From contig NZ_CP108509.1 in assembly GCF_035917275.1 (NCBI RefSeq), forward strand, positions 1,364,001-1,428,000: a stretch of 64,000 nucleotides of DNA. The letters run 5' to 3'. Shown piece after piece: positions 19,012 to 26,866 of the stretch. A model generated the notes under the pieces. The model had not been told where the DNA came from and ran no database searches. It saw nothing but the letters and a program-made list of their open reading frames with translations. The first letter of the stretch is position 1; every line of letters starts with the position of its first letter. This DNA comes from Streptomyces sp. NBC_01237 (GTDB lineage Bacteria; Actinomycetota; Actinomycetes; Streptomycetales; Streptomycetaceae). The position numbers were made by a program, and so were the translations under genes.

Positions 19012-19764
19012 TCAGCGGCTGGTCTGGCGCATCAGGAGATCGCGCAGGGAGCGGGTGTGGCGGCGGCTGACGGCCAGTTCCGCGTCGCCGACGCGGACGC
19101 TCATGCTGCCCGCGTCGAGCCGGAGTTCGTCGATGCGGCCGAGCGCCACGAGATGGCGGCGGTGGATGCGGACGAAGCCGCGGGAGCGCCAGCGTTCTTC
19201 CAGGGTGGTGAGCGGGATGCGGACGAGATGGCTGCCGGTGGCGGTGTGCAGCCGGGCGTAGTCACCCTGCGCCTCGGCGTACGCGATGTCGTCCACGGGG
19301 ATGAACCGGATGACGCCGCCGAGTTCGACCGGGATCTGGTCCGCGGCGATGTCGTGGACGGGCGCGGAGCGGTCCTGGACCTGTTCGGCGACGCGGCGCA
19401 CGGCTTCGGCGAGCCGTTCCCTGCGGACGGGTTTGAGGACGTAGTCCACGGCCTTGAGGTCGAAGGCCTGGACGGCGAAGCCTTCGTGGGCGGTGACGAA
19501 GACGATCAGCGGGGGCGCGGCGAATCCGGCCAGCAGCTGGGCGACGTCGAGGCCGGTGAGGCCGGCCATGTGGATGTCGAGGAAGACCACGTCGATGGCG
19601 CTCGGGTCGTCGGGGCCCGCGTCGACGGCGGCGCCGATGCGGCGCAGCGCCTCGGTGGCCCCGCCCGCGCCCTCGGCGCTGCGGATGCGGGGGTCGGCGC
19701 GCAGGAGGTAGAGGAGTTCCTCCAGGGCGGGTTGTTCGTCGTCGACGGCGAGTACGCGCAGCAT
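19012..19764 (-). CDS. LytTR-family response regulator
   Basis: The 250-residue protein has a receiver domain (MLRVLAVDDEQPALEEL, phosphoacceptor aspartate in VVFLDIHMAGLTG, conserved lysine in DYVLKPVRR) and a C-terminal LytTR DNA-binding domain (DDIAYAEAQGDYARLHTATG, then FVRIHRRHLVAL). It is the first gene of a leftward group continuing with DUF485, the SSS symporter and the LytS kinase. It most likely activates this transporter operon when its kinase detects substrate. No LytTR direct repeat could be assigned upstream by eye. Confidence 0.93.
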   Translation of the reverse strand: MLRVLAVDDEQPALEELLYLLRADPRIRSAEGAGGATEALRRIGAAVDAGPDDPSAIDVVFLDIHMAGLTGLDVAQLLAGFAAPPLIVFVTAHEGFAVQAFDLKAVDYVLKPVRRERLAEAVRRVAEQVQDRSAPVHDIAADQIPVELGGVIRFIPVDDIAYAEAQGDYARLHTATGSHLVRIPLTTLEERWRSRGFVRIHRRHLVALGRIDELRLDAGSMSVRVGDAELAVSRRHTRSLRDLLMRQTSR

Positions 19765-19870
19765 GAGGCCGGAGTTTAAGGGCTGTCCCGGAATCCCTGG
19801 CGGGCGGACGGCGTCAGCCCTTGGGTGCTGCGAGGGGGTGGTGGCTCGACTGCTGCCGGGGTTCCTCCCG

Positions 19871-20731
19871 CTATTTGAGGAGCTTGGACAGACGCCTGTC
19901 GGCGAGCGGTTTGCCGCCGGTCTGGCAGGTGGGGCAGTACTGGAGCGAGGAGTCGCTGAACGAGACCTCCAGGATGGTGTCGCCGCAGACCGGGCAGGGC
20001 GCTCCGGCGCGGCCGTGGACCCGCATGCCGCTCTTCTTCTCGGCCTTGAGCCTTCCGGCGGCGAGGCCGCTGGAGCGTGCGACGGCGTCCTCCAGCGTGG
20101 TGCGCAGCGCGGTGTACAGATGGGTGATGTCGTCCTCGCCGAGGCTGTTGGTGCGCTTGAACGGTGACATCTTCGCGACGTGCAGGATCTCGTCGCTGTA
20201 GGCGTTGCCGATGCCCGCGATCAGGGACTGGTCGCGCAGGGCGCCCTTGATCTGGCGGCGTTCCCCGTCGAGGAGGGCGGCGAACGCGTCGCGGTCGAAG
20301 GAGTCGGCGAGCGGATCCGGCCCGAGCCGGGCGACGCCGGGGATCTCCGCGGGGTCACGCACCAGGTGGACGGCGAGGCGTTTGGTGGTGCCCATCTCCG
20401 TCAGGTCGAAGCCGTCGCCGCCGCTCAGTACGGTGCGCAGCGCGAGGGGCCCTTTGCCGGGGCGGGGCGGGGTGGCCGGGAAGCTGTCCTTCCACTGGAG
20501 CCAGCCGGCCCGCGCGAGGTGGGTGACCAGATGCAGCGGGCCCACCTGGATGTCCAGGAATTTGCCGTGCCGGGACACGGAGGTGACGGTGCCGCCCGTC
20601 AGAGCGGAGAGCGGCGGGTCGTACGTCTTGAGGACGCTGATCGCGAGCGGCAGGACGCGGGCGATCTCCTTGCCGACCAGGTGGTCGTCGAGGAAGACCC
20701 GCAGGGCTTCGACTTCCGGCAGTTCGGGCAT
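19871..20731 (-). CDS. Fpg/Nei family DNA glycosylase/AP lyase
   Basis: The 286-residue enzyme begins MPELPEVEALRVFLDDH. Pro2 and Glu3 are the catalytic pair of the Fpg/Nei superfamily, a conserved lysine is seen in SRHGKFLDI, the helix-two-turn-helix region is IKGALRDQSLIAGIGNAYSD, and the C-terminal zinc finger is CPVCGDTI...YCPTCQ. It removes oxidised bases from DNA and nicks the abasic site. The sequence cannot decide between Fpg (8-oxoguanine) and Nei-like specificity. It is a single gene upstream of no obvious partner. Confidence 0.93.
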   Translation of the reverse strand: MPELPEVEALRVFLDDHLVGKEIARVLPLAISVLKTYDPPLSALTGGTVTSVSRHGKFLDIQVGPLHLVTHLARAGWLQWKDSFPATPPRPGKGPLALRTVLSGGDGFDLTEMGTTKRLAVHLVRDPAEIPGVARLGPDPLADSFDRDAFAALLDGERRQIKGALRDQSLIAGIGNAYSDEILHVAKMSPFKRTNSLGEDDITHLYTALRTTLEDAVARSSGLAAGRLKAEKKSGMRVHGRAGAPCPVCGDTILEVSFSDSSLQYCPTCQTGGKPLADRRLSKLLK

Positions 20732-20818
20732 GCACCCAGCCTGCCGCAGGCCGGTGACGGGTGCCTCCCCAACGGCCCCCGGGTGGGTCCGCCGGGTCTC
20801 CCGGGGTCGCGGGGGTCC

Positions 20819-21724
20819 TCAGCCGAGTCCGTAGACGCGGGTGGCGGTGTCCGCGAACACGGCCCGCCGCTCGTCCCCGGTGAGGTGCGCGGTGAGGGTA
20901 CGTGCGGCGTCGGCGACCTCCGCGTAGCTCGCCGCGAGCCGGCACACCGGCCAGTCGGAGCCGAACATCAGCCGGTCCGGCCCGAAGGCGTCCAGGAGCG
21001 TGTCGGTGTACGGGCGCAGGTCCTGGACGGTCCAGGTGCGGGGGTCGGCCTCGGTGACCAGTCCGGAGAGTTTGCCGACCGTGTTGGGGAGGGCGGCCAG
21101 GGCCCTGAGGCCGTCGGCCCAGGGATGGGTGCGCCGCGCCGCGATCGGCGGTTTGCCCGCGTGGTCGAGGACGAAGGTGAGTCCGGGCAGCAGGGCGGCG
21201 GCCTTCGCGGCGGCGGGCAGCTGGTGCGGCAGGACGATGAGGTCGTAGACGAGTCCGGCGTCGGCGACGGCGGCCAGCCCCCGCAGCACATCGGGCCGCA
21301 GCAGCCACTCGGGATCGGGTTCGCCCTGGACCTGGTGGCGCAGGCCCACGAGCCGGTCGCCGCCGGGCAGGGCGCGCAGCGCGGCGAGGGTGTCGGCGAT
21401 GCCGGGATCGGTGAGATCGCTCCAGCCGACGACACCCGCGACCAGGTCGCTGCCTTCGGCGAGCGCGAGGAATTCGGGGGTCTCCTCGGCGACGGTGACC
21501 GTCTGGACCAGGACGGTGGCGTACACCCCCGCGGCGCGGGCCTCGGGCTCCAGATCGGCGAGGGTGAAGGTGCGCCGGATGGGAGCCAGTTCCTCGCCGG
21601 TGATCCATTCCTGGTCGCGTACGGCGAGGTCCCAGACATGGTGATGGGCGTCGACGGCCGGTACAGGAGCCGCCGGGTCCGCGGGAGCCGCCGGGTCCGC
21701 GGGGGAAGCTTCGGGGGGTGTCAT
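20819..21724 (-). CDS. Amidohydrolase-type L-fucono-1,5-lactonase (probable)
   Basis: The 301-residue protein has a Pro/Ala-rich N-terminus followed by VDAHHHVWDLAVRDQEW, the metal-site HxH of the amidohydrolase_2 family, FVLDHAGKPPI in the middle, and LMFGSDWPVC near the end with the conserved aspartate. Family members in sugar oxidation operons hydrolyse L-fuconolactone or related lactones. ATG 21724 lies one base after the mutarotase stop (TGACATG). The preceding genes encode a sugar mutarotase and an L-fucose dehydrogenase-like reductase, so the lactone of L-fucose is the best substrate guess. Specificity is inferred from context. Confidence 0.82.
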   Translation of the reverse strand: MTPPEASPADPAAPADPAAPVPAVDAHHHVWDLAVRDQEWITGEELAPIRRTFTLADLEPEARAAGVYATVLVQTVTVAEETPEFLALAEGSDLVAGVVGWSDLTDPGIADTLAALRALPGGDRLVGLRHQVQGEPDPEWLLRPDVLRGLAAVADAGLVYDLIVLPHQLPAAAKAAALLPGLTFVLDHAGKPPIAARRTHPWADGLRALAALPNTVGKLSGLVTEADPRTWTVQDLRPYTDTLLDAFGPDRLMFGSDWPVCRLAASYAEVADAARTLTAHLTGDERRAVFADTATRVYGLG

Positions 21725-21725
21725 G

Positions 21726-22037
21726 TCACAGCTCCCAGGCGACGGGCAGTCCGGCCTCGGCGCCCTCCGCCGTGTAGTCGTGGGCGACATCGAGCAATTG
21801 GTCCATCCGGGCCTGCCAGGCGACATTGACCGGGAGCTGTTCCAGTTCGGCCAGCAGCCGGGCGTAGTCCGCGCACTCGATGAGGTGGAAGAGGTCGGTG
21901 CCGCTGCGCCAGATCGTCCAGGAGGTGGCGCCCGCGGCGCGGATGGCGCGGGTGAGTTCCTCCGGGACTTCTCGGTGGGCGGCTTCGTACTCCTCGACTC
22001 GGTCGGCGCGGACCTTGGTGTGCAGGGCGACCCTCAT
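21726..22037 (-). CDS. RhaM-type L-rhamnose/L-fucose mutarotase
   Basis: The 103-residue single-domain protein (MRVALHTKVRADRVEEYEAA and on) has the RhaM ferredoxin-like fold signatures: an N-terminal strand with histidine, TSWTIWRSGTDLFHLIEC, and a tryptophan-rich end. Mutarotases of this family interconvert alpha and beta anomers of 6-deoxy sugars, supplying the anomer used by the dehydrogenase. It sits between the aldo/keto reductase and lactonase genes with one-base gaps on both sides (TGACATG each time), showing a tightly packed operon. Confidence 0.88.
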   Translation of the reverse strand: MRVALHTKVRADRVEEYEAAHREVPEELTRAIRAAGATSWTIWRSGTDLFHLIECADYARLLAELEQLPVNVAWQARMDQLLDVAHDYTAEGAEAGLPVAWEL

Positions 22038-22038
22038 G

Positions 22039-23034
22039 TCAGTTCCCGTCCTCGTGTCCGGTGGTGCTCAGCAGCCCTTCGGCGCGCAGATCGTCCCAGA
22101 GCCCGTCCGGGATCTCGCGGCGCGCCTGGGCGGCGGCGTCGCGCACCTCGTCCGGGGAACGCGTCCCGACGAGCACCCCGGCGACGGCCGGGTGGGCGAG
22201 CGGAAAGCGCAGGGCGGCGGCGCGCAACGGAACGCCGTGCCCCTCGGTGACCGCCTTCATGCGCAGGGCCCGGTCGAGCAGCGACAGGGGGGCGGCGGCG
22301 TAGTCGTAGCGTGCGCCGGGGCGCGGGTCGGCGAGCAGCCCGGAGTTGAAGACTCCGCCGACGACGACGCTCTTGCCGCGGGCGGCGGCCTCGGGCAGCA
22401 GGCCGGTCAGCGCGCTCTGGTCCAGGAGGGTGTAGCGGCCCGCGCACAGGACGGTGTCGACGTCGGTGTCGCACAGGAACCGGGTGAGCATCGCCGTCTC
22501 GTTCATCCCGGCGCCGATCGCCCCGACGACGCCTTCGGCGCGCAGCTTCTCCAGCGCCGGGTACGCCTCGCGGAAGGCCGCCTCCCCGTGGTCGTCGGGG
22601 TCGTGCAGATAGACGATGTCGATGCGGTCGAGACCGAGGCGTCCGAGGCTGTCCTCGATGCTGCGCCGGACGCCGTCGGCGCTGAAGTCCCAGCGGCGCC
22701 GATGGGTGGCGGGTACGGCGAATCCTTCGGAGAGCCCGTCGCCGGGCGGCACGTCGCCGGGGGGCAGCGGTTCGAGGAGCCGCCCGACCTTGGTCGACAC
22801 CGTGTAGGTGTCGCGGGGCCTGGTGCGCAGGGCTTCGCCGAGCCGCCGTTCGGAGAGGCCGAGGCCGTAGTGCGGCGCCGTGTCGAAGTAGCGGACGCCC
22901 TCGTCCCAGGCGGCGTCGACGGCGGCCGCGGCCTGTTCCGGAGCGACGGCGGTGAAGAGATTGCCGATGGCCGCTGCCCCGAAGGACAGTTCGGTGATCT
23001 CGACCGCACTGCGTCCGAGCCTGTTGCGCCGCAT
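22039..23034 (-). CDS. Aldo/keto reductase, L-fucose (D-threo-aldose) 1-dehydrogenase type
   Basis: The 331-residue protein has the AKR features: NRLGRSAVEITELSFGAAAI start, catalytic Asp/Tyr in YFDTAPHYGLGLSERRLG, catalytic lysine in VSTKVGRLL and histidine in VYLHDPDD. The long GLSERRLGEAL and downstream spacing resemble D-threo-aldose 1-dehydrogenases, which oxidise L-fucose to L-fucono-1,5-lactone with NAD(P)+. First gene of the fucose operon; a good sigma-70-type promoter precedes it. A GH29 fucosidase 8 kb away could provide the substrate. Later pathway steps (fuconate dehydratase and on) are not in the window. Confidence 0.85.
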   Translation of the reverse strand: MRRNRLGRSAVEITELSFGAAAIGNLFTAVAPEQAAAAVDAAWDEGVRYFDTAPHYGLGLSERRLGEALRTRPRDTYTVSTKVGRLLEPLPPGDVPPGDGLSEGFAVPATHRRRWDFSADGVRRSIEDSLGRLGLDRIDIVYLHDPDDHGEAAFREAYPALEKLRAEGVVGAIGAGMNETAMLTRFLCDTDVDTVLCAGRYTLLDQSALTGLLPEAAARGKSVVVGGVFNSGLLADPRPGARYDYAAAPLSLLDRALRMKAVTEGHGVPLRAAALRFPLAHPAVAGVLVGTRSPDEVRDAAAQARREIPDGLWDDLRAEGLLSTTGHEDGN

Positions 23035-23078
23035 GTCTCTGCCGCCCTCCCCGATGATCGCTTTGCTGTACAGAGCGA

Positions 23079-23107
23079 ATATTCATCGGATCACTTGGGC
23101 GCGTCAA
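23079..23107 (-). promoter_or_regulatory. Promoter of the fucose operon with flanking palindromes
   Basis: Reading leftward, TTGACG (23107-23102), 17 bases, then GAATAT (23084-23079) match housekeeping sigma consensus and spacing. The -10 lies in the palindrome GAATATTC, and CTGTACAG follows within ten bases, between promoter and start. These dyads could be operators for a repressor that is not encoded adjacent. Confidence 0.6.
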
Positions 23108-23165
23108 CACTTCCGGCACCACCCATTGCCGGGAATTGCGGCAGATCCTCAGCGATCTGTCCGAT

Positions 23166-24533
23166 CTATCGCCCGGTCTTACGCTCCGGGGCCGCGATCA
23201 GCGCGCACAGCTCCCGGAACTCCTCGTGCACCGCGGCCGCCAGCCGGTCGAGGTCCCCCAGCGCCTTGCCGTCGGCAACCAGCCCGACCTGCACCCGCCC
23301 GCCGTACGTGGCGAGCGCCACCGCGAGGGACTGCCCGCGGGCCAGCGGGGCCATCGGGTAGACGGCGCGCAGGGGGCAGCCGCCCAGCGAGAGGGCGGAG
23401 CGCGGCAGCGGCACGCTGGTGACCAGCACGTCGAACAGCACCCTGGCCGCGCCGGCTGCCAGCGGCGCCCCGAACCGGTGCGCCAGGGGCGGCAGTTGGT
23501 CGGCGAGTACGGCGACGGCCCCGGCGCCCTTCAGCGGCCCCGCCGCCTTGTTGCGGTCCATCGCGGTGCGGACCGCGCGCAGCCGGCGCCGGGCGTCGGG
23601 TTCGCCGACCGGAAGACCGAGGAGGTACGCGGAGAGCCGGTTGCCGCTCACCGCCGCGCCGCCCGGCCGGCGCCGGGAGACGGGCACCAGGGCGCGGGGG
23701 TCGGCGGCGGGCAGCGGCTCACCGCGTTCCAGCATCCAGCGCCGCAGCGCCCCGGCGACCACGGCGAGCAGGATGTCGTTGGCCGTGCCGCCCTCGGCCC
23801 TGCGGATCCGCTGGACCGCCGCGGCGTCGAGCTCCGCCGTGGCGAGGCGCCGGGTACCGCTGGAGGGTGCGGTGAGCGCGGTCGAGCCGCGCAGGTCGAG
23901 GCGGCCCGCCCGGACGACGGAGGCGCCGACCCCCAGCGCCCGGCCGACCTCCCCGATCCGCCCCAGGGCCATGCCGACCACCTCGCGGGGGTCCGGCAGC
24001 CAGGAGCGCGGCGGCACCGGAGCGCGGCGGCGGGCGGTCCCCGCGCCACCGGTGGCGGCGGCGATCTCGTCGAAGATCCCGGCACCGATCGCGACCGCGC
24101 GCATGCCGTCGGCGAGGGCGTGGTGCAGTTTCACCAGCACGGCGAACGGCCCGTCGTCGGCGCCGCCGATGAGGTACATCTGCCAGGGCGGCAGCCCCCT
24201 GCCGAGCGGCCGCTCCATCAGCTCCCCGGCCAGCCCGGTCGCCTGCTCCATGAAGTCGCCCTCGGCGAGGACCAGGCGCCGGACGTGCCGGTGGACGTCG
24301 AAGTCCTTGTCCAGGGACCACGCCGCGCCGCCGACCGGCAGCAGCACGTCCCGTACACACATCCGCAGCCGGGGAATCGCGGCGGCACGGGCGCCGAGGA
24401 GCTCCAGGATGTCGTGCGGGGCGACGCCGGGGGACGGGGAGAACACGGCGAGCGCACCGAGGTGCATCGGGTGGGTATCGGATTCGAAGTGCCAGAAAGC
24501 CAGATCGAGAGGGGCCAGAAGCTCGGTACCCAA
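23166..24533 (-). CDS. Wax ester synthase/diacylglycerol acyltransferase (WS/DGAT)
   Basis: The 455-residue protein starts LLAPLDLAFWHFESDTHPMH, has the catalytic HHxxxDG motif (KLHHALADGM, about residue 135) and the second family block PLRAVYPMAPLARGQSLAVA. Such enzymes transfer acyl-CoA to diacylglycerol or fatty alcohol, making storage lipid at the membrane face. The start codon appears to be TTG at 24533, supported by GAGGACC just upstream. S. coelicolor SCO0958, a known DGAT, is recalled from the same neighbourhood. It is transcribed away from an SpoIIE-type phosphatase gene that ends 180 bases upstream. Confidence 0.92.
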   Translation of the reverse strand: MGTELLAPLDLAFWHFESDTHPMHLGALAVFSPSPGVAPHDILELLGARAAAIPRLRMCVRDVLLPVGGAAWSLDKDFDVHRHVRRLVLAEGDFMEQATGLAGELMERPLGRGLPPWQMYLIGGADDGPFAVLVKLHHALADGMRAVAIGAGIFDEIAAATGGAGTARRRAPVPPRSWLPDPREVVGMALGRIGEVGRALGVGASVVRAGRLDLRGSTALTAPSSGTRRLATAELDAAAVQRIRRAEGGTANDILLAVVAGALRRWMLERGEPLPAADPRALVPVSRRRPGGAAVSGNRLSAYLLGLPVGEPDARRRLRAVRTAMDRNKAAGPLKGAGAVAVLADQLPPLAHRFGAPLAAGAARVLFDVLVTSVPLPRSALSLGGCPLRAVYPMAPLARGQSLAVALATYGGRVQVGLVADGKALGDLDRLAAAVHEEFRELCALIAAPERKTGR

Positions 24534-24626
24534 CGGGTCCTCATGTCATCGAAGGCAGAACCGCCGTACGTCCGCAGTCAATCCCTCCGGTCGGTTACGG
24601 TCAAGTTCTGACATGTTACGTATTGT

Positions 24627-24638
24627 TACCGTTCGGTA
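24627..24638. promoter_or_regulatory. TACCG-TT-CGGTA dyad upstream of the WS/DGAT gene
   Basis: The inverted repeat TACCGTTCGGTA lies about 95 bases before the TTG start, next to two TGTTAC/TTGTTAC direct repeats (24614-24630). AT content is locally raised. TetR-type lipid regulators use dyads of this size, but the binding protein is unknown. Confidence 0.35.
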
Positions 24639-24712
24639 TGGGGCAGGGTCCGCCGTTCGGCCCGCCATCGCCGCACAGGACGCCCGTCACCCACGTTCCG
24701 GGACGGTGCCGG

Positions 24713-26779
24713 TCATGAACGTTCCGGGATGAGGAACTCGCACCACACGCATTTGCCGGTGCCCCGGGACTCCACGCCCCAGACGTCGGCCAGCCGGTCG
24801 ACGAGCATCAGGCCGCGCCCCGAGACCCCGGACTCGCCCGCGTCCCTGCGGCGCGGCAGCGCGCTGGAACGGTCCTCGACATCGACGCGGAGCCGACGCT
24901 CGGTCGCGGCCATCACCCGGATGGTCACGATCGCCCCGCCGTCGGTGTGCATCAGCGCGTTGGTGATCAGCTCGTCGGCGGCCAGTTCGATCTCGTCGGC
25001 CCGCTCCTTCGCGCCCCAGGCCCGTACCGCCGCCCGGATCATGTGCCGGGAGGAACTCAGCGCCTGCGGGTCGTTCTGGGCGACATGCTGCTGGAGCCGG
25101 CCGCCCGCCTGCGGTGCGTGGGCGGCCCTGCGGCGCAGCAGCAGAACCGCCACGTCGTCCTCTCCCCCGCGCTCGTCGACCGCCTCGCAGAGCTGGTCGG
25201 CCAGCGTCTGCAGGTCGTGCGGACCGTTCGTCACCATGGACGTCAGCAGCTGCATGCCCTCGTCCAGATCGGCGCCCGGCAGCTCCACCAGACCGTCGGT
25301 GTAGAGCACCATCGTCTGTCCGGGGTCCAGCTCGACCGTGCTGACGGGGTACTCCAGCCGGCCGAACTCGGCCGAGAGCCCGAGCGGCAGTCCGCCCTCG
25401 GCCGGCACCCTGCGGCAGCTGCCGTCCACGTCGCGCACCAGCGGATCGACATGACCCGCCCGGACCAGCTGCACCACACCGGTGGTCAGGTCGACCTCGG
25501 CGTAGCTGCAGGTGGCGAAGCGGTCGGTGTCGAGCTCATGGAGGAAGACGGAGGCCCGCGCCATCACCGTGGCGGGGCTGTGCCCCTCGGCCGCGTAGGC
25601 GCGCAGCACGATGCGCAACTGTCCCATGACGGCCGCCGCATGGGTGTCATGACCCTGTACGTCGCCGATGACGGCACCCACCCGGCCGCCGGGCAGCGGG
25701 ATGATGTCGTACCAGTCGCCGCCGATGTCCCGGCCCAGGCGCGCCGAGCGGTAGCGGACGGCGACCTGGGCCCCGGGCACCTCGGGGATGCGGCGCGGCA
25801 GCATCGCCTGCTGGAGCCCCTCGGCGAGATCGTGCTCCTGCTCGTAGAGCATGGCGCGCTGCAGGCTCTGGGCGATCGAACTGCCGAGCGCCACCAGCAG
25901 ATTGCGTTCATCGGCGGTGAAACCCGCCTTGTCCCGGTAGAGCAGCCCGAGCGCGCCGATCGGGCGGGCCTGGGCGATCAGCGGCAGATAGGCGGCGGCG
26001 GTGATGCCGAGATGACTGATGTTCGCCCACAGGCCCGCGTAGGAGGTGGCGAAGTCGTGGGCGGACTCGATGAAGCGCGGCGTCAGGGTGCGGATCACCT
26101 CACTCATCGGGTACGGCTCGTCCGTCCGGGTGTACCGGGTGCCCGGCACGTACGCGCCCTCGGGACCGTCGGCGACGAGATGGATGCGGCCGGCCTCCAG
26201 GAGGCCCATGACGAGGCTGGTCGCACCGAGGTGCGCGAGGCCCTGCGAGTTCTTGAGCACCGCGATGACGTCCTTGACGGTGCGGGCGTGCGCCAGGGCT
26301 GCCGTGGTGCCCTCCACCAGGCTGGTGCGTCGCCGGCGCTCCTGGTCCAGCTCCCGCCGGGCGGTGGAGTCGGCGAGTTCCTGGGTGGCGTCGCGGACGA
26401 TCCCGATGATGCGCCGGGGCCGCCCCGTCGCATCCCGGCGGACGCAGCCCTGGGTGTGGGTCCAGCGCAGGCTTCCGTCGCGCCGCTGGACGCGGAAGTA
26501 GGCACCGTAATTGCTGTTCCCGCTCTTCAGCGCCGACGAGACCATGGCGTCCAGCCGGATGCCCTCGTCCGTCGGCACCCGCACGGCGAGGCTCTCCGGC
26601 CGGTTGTCGTACTCCTCGGGGGTCAGGTCGAACACGTCGAGGGCGGGCCGGTCCATGTGCATGAGGCCGCTGTCCAGATCCCAGTCGAAGCTGCCCATAC
26701 GGTTCAGGGCGAGGCTGAGGTCCGGGTGGGCGGGCCAGTCGTCCGGGAGTGACAGGGCACCCGAAACCCGATCATCCAT
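24713..26779 (-). CDS. PAS-GAF-PP2C (SpoIIE)-HATPase multidomain regulator
   Basis: This protein of about 688 residues has a PAS/PAC sensor (about 20-140, with LRWTHTQGCVRRDATGRPRR), a GAF domain (about 165-310), a SpoIIE-type Ser/Thr phosphatase domain (GRDIGGDWYDIIPLPGGRVG, VIGDVQGHDTHAA, YTDGLVELPG) and a C-terminal anti-sigma-type ATPase (IELAADELITNALMHTDGGA). This fusion typical of Streptomyces combines phosphatase and kinase-like ends of a partner-switching pathway, acting on anti-sigma antagonists. ATG 26779 is used; GTG 26788 is possible and neither has a clear ribosome binding site. No antagonist gene is adjacent. Confidence 0.92.
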   Translation of the reverse strand: MDDRVSGALSLPDDWPAHPDLSLALNRMGSFDWDLDSGLMHMDRPALDVFDLTPEEYDNRPESLAVRVPTDEGIRLDAMVSSALKSGNSNYGAYFRVQRRDGSLRWTHTQGCVRRDATGRPRRIIGIVRDATQELADSTARRELDQERRRRTSLVEGTTAALAHARTVKDVIAVLKNSQGLAHLGATSLVMGLLEAGRIHLVADGPEGAYVPGTRYTRTDEPYPMSEVIRTLTPRFIESAHDFATSYAGLWANISHLGITAAAYLPLIAQARPIGALGLLYRDKAGFTADERNLLVALGSSIAQSLQRAMLYEQEHDLAEGLQQAMLPRRIPEVPGAQVAVRYRSARLGRDIGGDWYDIIPLPGGRVGAVIGDVQGHDTHAAAVMGQLRIVLRAYAAEGHSPATVMARASVFLHELDTDRFATCSYAEVDLTTGVVQLVRAGHVDPLVRDVDGSCRRVPAEGGLPLGLSAEFGRLEYPVSTVELDPGQTMVLYTDGLVELPGADLDEGMQLLTSMVTNGPHDLQTLADQLCEAVDERGGEDDVAVLLLRRRAAHAPQAGGRLQQHVAQNDPQALSSSRHMIRAAVRAWGAKERADEIELAADELITNALMHTDGGAIVTIRVMAATERRLRVDVEDRSSALPRRRDAGESGVSGRGLMLVDRLADVWGVESRGTGKCVWCEFLIPERS

Positions 26780-26866
26780 GTGGGTCACTCTGCCATCAAT
26801 TGTCCGATTCTTCGAGCGTTCCGTGCGGCGAGCGAACGGAACGTTCGAACCGCTCCCGCGCGCCCG

